From Chitinophaga sancti (GTDB taxonomy: Bacteria > Bacteroidota > Bacteroidia > Chitinophagales > Chitinophagaceae), in contig NZ_CP139247.1 of the NCBI RefSeq assembly GCF_034087045.1, positions 4,490,001 through 4,554,000 of the forward strand: a stretch of 64,000 nt of DNA. Reading direction: 5' to 3'. Under the pieces are notes generated by a model that ran no database searches, was not told where the DNA came from, and saw only the letters and a program-made list of their open reading frames with translations. Of the stretch, positions 59,543 through 64,000 are shown piece after piece. The stretch's first letter is position 1; each line of letters starts with the position of its first letter. Position numbers and translations under genes: made by a program.

Positions 59543-62500
59543 ATGAATATATCAGAACTATCATTGAAGCGGCCTGTCCTTGCGACAGTGATGAATCTCC
59601 TGATTATACTGTTTGGGGTGATTGGCTACTATTTCCTGGCAGTGAGAGACTACCCTGCCATCGATCCTCCTATTATTACAGTAACCACTTCTTATACAGG
59701 TGCGAACCCGGATATCATGGAAAGCCAGATCTCCGAACCACTGGAAAAACAGATCAACGGTATTCCCGGTATCCGTACCATCTCTTCCAATAGTTCCCTG
59801 GGTAGCAGCGTGATCACGGTGGAGTTCAACCTGGGTATCGACCTCGAAGCCGCTGCCAGTGACGTGCGTGACAAGGTGAGTCAGGCAACTAAAAGTCTGC
59901 CGCTGGACATCGATGCACCACCGGTTGTCACCAAGTCCGATGCGAACAGTGACCCGATCCTGATCCTCGCTGTTCAAAGCCGTACCAAGTCGCTCATGGA
60001 ACTGAGTGACTATGTCGATAACGTACTACAGCAACAATTACAGACCATCGACCAGGTAAGCTCTGTGAACATTTTTGGTGATAAAAGCTATGCCATGCGC
60101 CTCTGGCTCAATGAAGCAAAGATGGATGCTTACAATGTGGCCTATAATGATATCAGCACGGCCCTTAGCAATGAAAACGTGCAGTTGCCCGCCGGTAAAG
60201 TATATGGTAACAACACTGAACTAACTATTAACGCCATTGGTCGCCTCACCACAGAAAAAGATTTCCGTGACCTCATTCTCCGTGAAGACAGCACAGGCAT
60301 TGTTCGTCTCAGTGATGTAGCCCGTGTGGAACTGGGTCCGCAGATAGAAGAACAGGGCTGGAAATACAATGGTGTAAATGCAGTAGGGTTGGCAATCATT
60401 CCACAACCAGGCGCGAACAACATCGCCATTGCCGATGAGTTCAAAAAACGTATGGAGGCAATCAGGGAATCCAACAAAGACGATATTGAATTCAGTGTGC
60501 TGGTAGATAATACCCGCAATATCAGACAGTCACTGGCCGAAGTAAAGGAAACCCTGATCATTGCATTTGCACTCGTGGTATTAGTGATCTTCTTCTTCTT
60601 TAGAAACTGGCTGATTGCCATCCGTCCATTAATAGATATTCCCATCTCGCTGATCGCCACCTTCTTTGTGGTGTACCTCGCGGGCTTTACCATTAATATA
60701 TTAACGCTGTTAGGTATCGTACTGGCTACAGGCCTCGTGGTGGATGATGGTATTGTGGTCACGGAAAATATCTTCCGTAAACTGGAGCAGGGGATGAGCA
60801 TTCGTACGGCTGCGCTGGAAGGAAGTAAAGAGATATTCTTTGCGGTCATTTCTACATCATTGACATTGGCCGTGGTATTCATGCCGGTGATCTTCCTGCA
60901 GGGATTTGTAGGCAGGTTATTCCGTGAATTCGGGGTCGTACTTGCCACAGCGGTTTTGATCTCTGCCTTTGTATCCCTAACGATTACGCCAGTATTAAAT
61001 GTGTACCTGAATAAGAAAGATGCTGGTCATGGCAAGTTCTATGAAAGAACAGAACCATTTTTCCAGGGGATGGAAAGTGGCTACAAGCGCTGGCTGGAAG
61101 CATTTATGAAAGTGCGCTGGGTCGCAGTGGCCATCATTCTGGTGTGTGCAGGTATGATCTGGTTGATCTTAAGTAGTATTCAAAGTGAAATTGCACCTCT
61201 TGAAGACAGAAGCAGTATCCGTATGACGGTGAGTTTACCTGAAGGTACGAGCTATAGTTATACCCAGGCTGTGAGTGACAAGATAGCGAATTACCTGTAT
61301 GACTCAGTACCGGAAAGAGCCTTCGTATTCGCAAGAACACCTGCGGGTTCCGTGATCAATAGTTCTCAGCCACGTATTGGCCTGGTACCGCCGGAAGAGC
61401 GTGATCGTAGTCAGGCAGAGATTGCCAATGACCTGAACAGGAAGTTGAAGCGCTTTAATGATGCACGTATCTTCACGATACAGGAACAGACAATTGCGGT
61501 GGGTTCCGGTTCCAAGACCAGTTTACCCATACAGTTTATCCTGCAAAATCAGGATTTAGATAAACTTAAAAAGACGATTCCGTTATTCCTTGAAGAAGCT
61601 CGTAAAGATCCAACCTTCGCTAACGTAGACGTAGATCTGAAATTTACAAAACCTACATTGGAAGTAACGTTCGATCGTATGAAGATCAAGGATCTCGGCT
61701 TATCTACGAATGATGTGATCTCTGCTATGCAGGCTGCTTTCAGTGGTGGCCGTCTGGCGTATTTCATCATGAACGGCTACCAATATTACGTAATTGCACA
61801 ATTGGAAAGAACGGAGAGAAATGAACCTGCGGATATCAGTCATATCTATGTACGCAATGCAAGTGGAGATAAAATTCCATTGGATGCAGTCGTGAAAATA
61901 GTGACCAGTACAAGTCCGGCTACGTTGTATCACTTCAACCGTTTCAAGAGTTCCACCATTTCTGCATCCCTGGCACCGGGTCATACCATTGGTGATGGCA
62001 TCAAAGCCATGCAGGCGATAGCAGACAGGCTACTGGATCCAACCTTCCATACGGCATTGTCCGGCTCCAGCCGTGACTATGCAGAAAGTTCTTCCAATAT
62101 CGTATTTGCCTTCCTGCTTGCGTTGGTATTGATCTATCTGGTACTCGCCGCACAGTTTGAAAGCTTTATCGATCCGTTCACCATCATGCTCACGGTGCCG
62201 CTGGCATTGGCAGGTGCATTGCTGAGCCTGTGGATCTTTGGCCAGACATTGAATATCTTCTCCGAAATCGGTATGATCATGTTGATTGGACTGGTCACGA
62301 AGAATGGTATCCTGATCGTAGAGTTTACAAACCAGAAGCGTGAGATGGGTATGAACAAACATGATGCGGTAGTAGAGGCGGCATCACAACGTCTGCGTCC
62401 GATCCTCATGACATCGCTGGCTACGGCATTGGGTGCATTGCCTCTGGCCATGAGCCTGGGAGCGGCATCCACAAGTCGTGTACCATTGGGGATCGTGGTA

Positions 62501-62608
62501 GTGGGTGGTATTGTGTTCTCACTGATCCTGACCCTGTTCGTGATTCCGGCAATATATACCTTTGTGAGTAGTAAGCACAAGGCACACATACCTGATGTGG
62601 CAGAATAA
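59543..62608 (+). CDS. RND-family efflux pump inner-membrane subunit
   Basis: The 1021-residue protein matches AcrB/MexB-like RND permeases. It begins MNISELSLKRPVLATVMNLLIILFGVIGYYFL, has large periplasmic loops after helices 1 and 7, and carries the proton-relay helix LGIVLATGLVVDDGIVVTENIFRKLEQG with paired aspartates. The second-half equivalents are MIMLIGLVTKNGILIVEFTNQKREMG and LRPILMTSLATALGALPLAM. About 12 membrane helices are present. It exports drugs, detergents or endogenous metabolites, using proton motive force. Substrate cannot be read. It follows the adaptor gene by 21 nt and is followed by a TolC-like gene. Confidence 0.95.
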   Translation: MNISELSLKRPVLATVMNLLIILFGVIGYYFLAVRDYPAIDPPIITVTTSYTGANPDIMESQISEPLEKQINGIPGIRTISSNSSLGSSVITVEFNLGIDLEAAASDVRDKVSQATKSLPLDIDAPPVVTKSDANSDPILILAVQSRTKSLMELSDYVDNVLQQQLQTIDQVSSVNIFGDKSYAMRLWLNEAKMDAYNVAYNDISTALSNENVQLPAGKVYGNNTELTINAIGRLTTEKDFRDLILREDSTGIVRLSDVARVELGPQIEEQGWKYNGVNAVGLAIIPQPGANNIAIADEFKKRMEAIRESNKDDIEFSVLVDNTRNIRQSLAEVKETLIIAFALVVLVIFFFFRNWLIAIRPLIDIPISLIATFFVVYLAGFTINILTLLGIVLATGLVVDDGIVVTENIFRKLEQGMSIRTAALEGSKEIFFAVISTSLTLAVVFMPVIFLQGFVGRLFREFGVVLATAVLISAFVSLTITPVLNVYLNKKDAGHGKFYERTEPFFQGMESGYKRWLEAFMKVRWVAVAIILVCAGMIWLILSSIQSEIAPLEDRSSIRMTVSLPEGTSYSYTQAVSDKIANYLYDSVPERAFVFARTPAGSVINSSQPRIGLVPPEERDRSQAEIANDLNRKLKRFNDARIFTIQEQTIAVGSGSKTSLPIQFILQNQDLDKLKKTIPLFLEEARKDPTFANVDVDLKFTKPTLEVTFDRMKIKDLGLSTNDVISAMQAAFSGGRLAYFIMNGYQYYVIAQLERTERNEPADISHIYVRNASGDKIPLDAVVKIVTSTSPATLYHFNRFKSSTISASLAPGHTIGDGIKAMQAIADRLLDPTFHTALSGSSRDYAESSSNIVFAFLLALVLIYLVLAAQFESFIDPFTIMLTVPLALAGALLSLWIFGQTLNIFSEIGMIMLIGLVTKNGILIVEFTNQKREMGMNKHDAVVEAASQRLRPILMTSLATALGALPLAMSLGAASTSRVPLGIVVVGGIVFSLILTLFVIPAIYTFVSSKHKAHIPDVAE

Positions 62609-62618
62609 AACAAAATTC

Positions 62619-63920
62619 ATGAAAAGATTTATTATATATCTAACCTTTTTCTCACTTCCGAGGCTGCTGCATGCGCAGCAGCTCACACTGAAGGATGCTG
62701 TGAATATTGCTTTAAATAAAAACTTAGGCATTAAGATCGCGGAGAATAATGTGAAGATTGCGGAGCAAAATAACAACTACGGTATAGCTGGTGGTATGCC
62801 TGTAATCAGTGCTTCCGGCTCCGATGTAGAACAGCTCACCAGTCTTGAGCAGAAGTACGCAAACGCTGCGAACAACAAATCGAGCAATAACGTCCGCTCT
62901 AACGAACTCTCTGCCAGCCTGGGCGCCACCGTTCCAATTTACAGCGGTAGTAAGATCTCCAATGCCAGCAAACGTCTGGATGTTGCTGAGTCTATGAGCA
63001 ATGACTACCTCAAATCCCGCGTTGCGTACATCACCTACAATGTGATGATTAAATATTACGACATCATTCGGCAGGAGAGCTATGCGGCCACTCTGGAACG
63101 CTCACTGGAAGTATCCCGTCAGAAACTGGATATCGTAAAAGCACAGCAAAGTGTGGGCGTGGCCAACAATGCAGACCTCTTTCAGGCCCAGGTAGATCTG
63201 AACACACAAATGCAAAACCTGCAGGCGCAGCAACTGGTGATCGATCAGGCCAAAACCGATTTACTGACTGTCCTGACCTTAAAACAAGACTCGCTCATTC
63301 AGATCAAAGACACCATTATCGTAGCCACGGATCTCCAGCTGGCACCCATCCTCCAATCCATGGAGCAACATCCTGACCTGATTGCCGCAGGCAAACAGGT
63401 GCAGATCGATCAGTACCTTGAAAGGGAAACGGCTGCATATCGCTATCCTTCTCTGACAGGCAATGCCGGCTATAATTATAATTATACCAAGAACAGTGAT
63501 GGATTCTCCTTATTGAACCAGAACTATGGTCCATATGTCGGTGTAGGTGTAAATATCCCGATCTTCAATGGTTCTGTTTACAAAAGGAGACAGGAAATCG
63601 CTGGTATCAATACCTCCAATGACAAGTTGATCAGGGATACGCTCGGCATCAACTACACCGGCAATATTGTCAAGAGCTGGCAGGCGTATAATAATAACCT
63701 GCAGCAATTACAAACTGCCAAAGACAACTACGATCTGTCAGGAAAATTGCTGGATCTTGTCCTGCAGCGTTTTCAACTCAAGCAAGCGACGATCATTGAT
63801 GTCAAAACCGCGCAACAAAGCTTCGAAAATGCCGGTTATCTTTTAATAAACGTAAGCTTCGCCGCAAAATCTGCGGAGATCAGGTTGAAATATTACGGCA
63901 ATCAACTCAGCCAGCTATAA
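62619..63920 (+). CDS. TolC-like outer-membrane efflux channel
   Basis: The 433-residue protein has a signal peptide (FIIYLTFFSLPRLLHAQ) and the double OEP repeat of TolC-family proteins. Each repeat has a long helical pair and a beta segment: LTLKDAVNIALNKNLGIKIAENNVKIAEQN opens the first, and YGPYVGVGVNIPIFNGSVYKRRQEI lies in the second. The alpha-barrel spans the periplasm and the beta-barrel the outer membrane. It completes the tripartite pump with the two genes upstream, starting 10 nt after the RND gene. ATG 62619 gives the signal peptide. A hairpin follows the stop. Confidence 0.92.
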   Translation: MKRFIIYLTFFSLPRLLHAQQLTLKDAVNIALNKNLGIKIAENNVKIAEQNNNYGIAGGMPVISASGSDVEQLTSLEQKYANAANNKSSNNVRSNELSASLGATVPIYSGSKISNASKRLDVAESMSNDYLKSRVAYITYNVMIKYYDIIRQESYAATLERSLEVSRQKLDIVKAQQSVGVANNADLFQAQVDLNTQMQNLQAQQLVIDQAKTDLLTVLTLKQDSLIQIKDTIIVATDLQLAPILQSMEQHPDLIAAGKQVQIDQYLERETAAYRYPSLTGNAGYNYNYTKNSDGFSLLNQNYGPYVGVGVNIPIFNGSVYKRRQEIAGINTSNDKLIRDTLGINYTGNIVKSWQAYNNNLQQLQTAKDNYDLSGKLLDLVLQRFQLKQATIIDVKTAQQSFENAGYLLINVSFAAKSAEIRLKYYGNQLSQL

Positions 63921-63944
63921 CGCTGTCGCTGTCATTTATCTGCT

Positions 63945-63980
63945 GCCTGTACCTGCTGTCGCAAGCCAGCAGGTACAGGC
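63945..63980. terminator. Hairpin after the efflux operon
   Basis: A perfect 14-bp stem (GCCTGTACCTGCTG with its complement) around TCGCAAGC, 24 nt after the TolC-like gene. No T run follows, so termination is probable but not certain. Confidence 0.6.
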
Positions 63981-64000
63981 CCCGCGAAAAAGAACGCCTG

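Noticed and set aside
60142..60948. A 268-codon open frame on the minus strand opposite the RND pump gene
   Set aside because: Low-complexity Ser/Thr/Asn-rich translation typical of antisense to a hydrophobic protein; no start context or domain.
1..64000. CRISPR arrays, tRNA/rRNA genes, insertion sequences, prophage or integrase genes
   Set aside because: I found no regularly spaced repeats, tRNA T-loop signatures, transposase or integrase motifs. Short tandem repeats at 2602-2643 and 57996-58037 are not arrays.

Overview
The window looks like chromosomal DNA of a Chitinophaga-like member of the Bacteroidota. The evidence is moderate GC, weak Shine-Dalgarno sequences, TAnnTTTG-type -7 promoter elements, a type IX secretion (SprB repeat / gliding C-terminal domain) protein, many Cys-Lys-Lys lipoproteins, a sigma/FecR/TonB-receptor locus and stand-alone FtsX-type permeases. 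The genus is inferred from gene content and protein style, not from a marker gene. I saw no tRNA, rRNA, CRISPR array, insertion sequence or phage gene.

Positions 1-21631 hold one very compact plus-strand exopolysaccharide/capsule operon, already running at the left edge. It encodes the end of a Wza-type export protein, a Wzc-type tyrosine autokinase, and a contiguous seven-gene set for a CMP-legionaminic-acid-type nonulosonate (LegB, LegC, LegH, LegI, LegG, PtmE, LegF). These are followed by a sialidase-like Asp-box lipoprotein, a Wzx flippase, a glycosyltransferase carrying the three short motifs of bacterial sialyltransferases, a Wzy-like polymerase, a beta-helix protein, GT4 and GT2 transferases, Gmd, a sugar-nucleotide reductase/epimerase, a WbpL/WecA-like initiating phosphoglycosyltransferase and a second NeuD-like acetyltransferase. 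Most genes overlap by 4 nt or lie within 25 nt of each other, and the operon ends in a perfect 17-bp hairpin shared with the convergent gene. Supporting genes lie at 29.4-31.5 kb on the minus strand: a UDP-HexNAc dehydrogenase and a CpsB/YwqE-type phosphatase expected to act on Wzc.

Positions 21.6-29.2 kb hold a FimB/Mfa2-like lipoprotein, a T9SS cargo protein, a 1.1-kb gene-free stretch with a candidate small RNA, a FemAB/GNAT-like protein, a sigma-54 activator preceded by a cluster of palindromes, and a convergent response regulator with an atypical receiver domain.

Positions 31.5-38.3 kb are metabolic: free methionine-R-sulfoxide reductase, an idi plus class I terpene synthase pair, a DUF2157-like membrane protein, an SSS-family symporter followed by myo-inositol oxygenase, and a short OmpH/Skp-like protein.

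Positions 38.6-48.0 kb hold a lipoprotein gene and then a TonB-dependent uptake locus: an ECF sigma factor, a divergent FecR anti-sigma, an STN-containing receptor, DUF4876 and DUF6850 proteins and a di-haem cytochrome c peroxidase. Its substrate is unknown.

Positions 48.2-64.0 kb hold a large FAD/Fe-S oxidoreductase, an FtsX-type permease, a 62-residue hydrophilic protein, a DUF72 protein, glgA-glgC for glycogen synthesis, and a tripartite RND efflux operon. Strong hairpin terminators separate nearly all transcription units.
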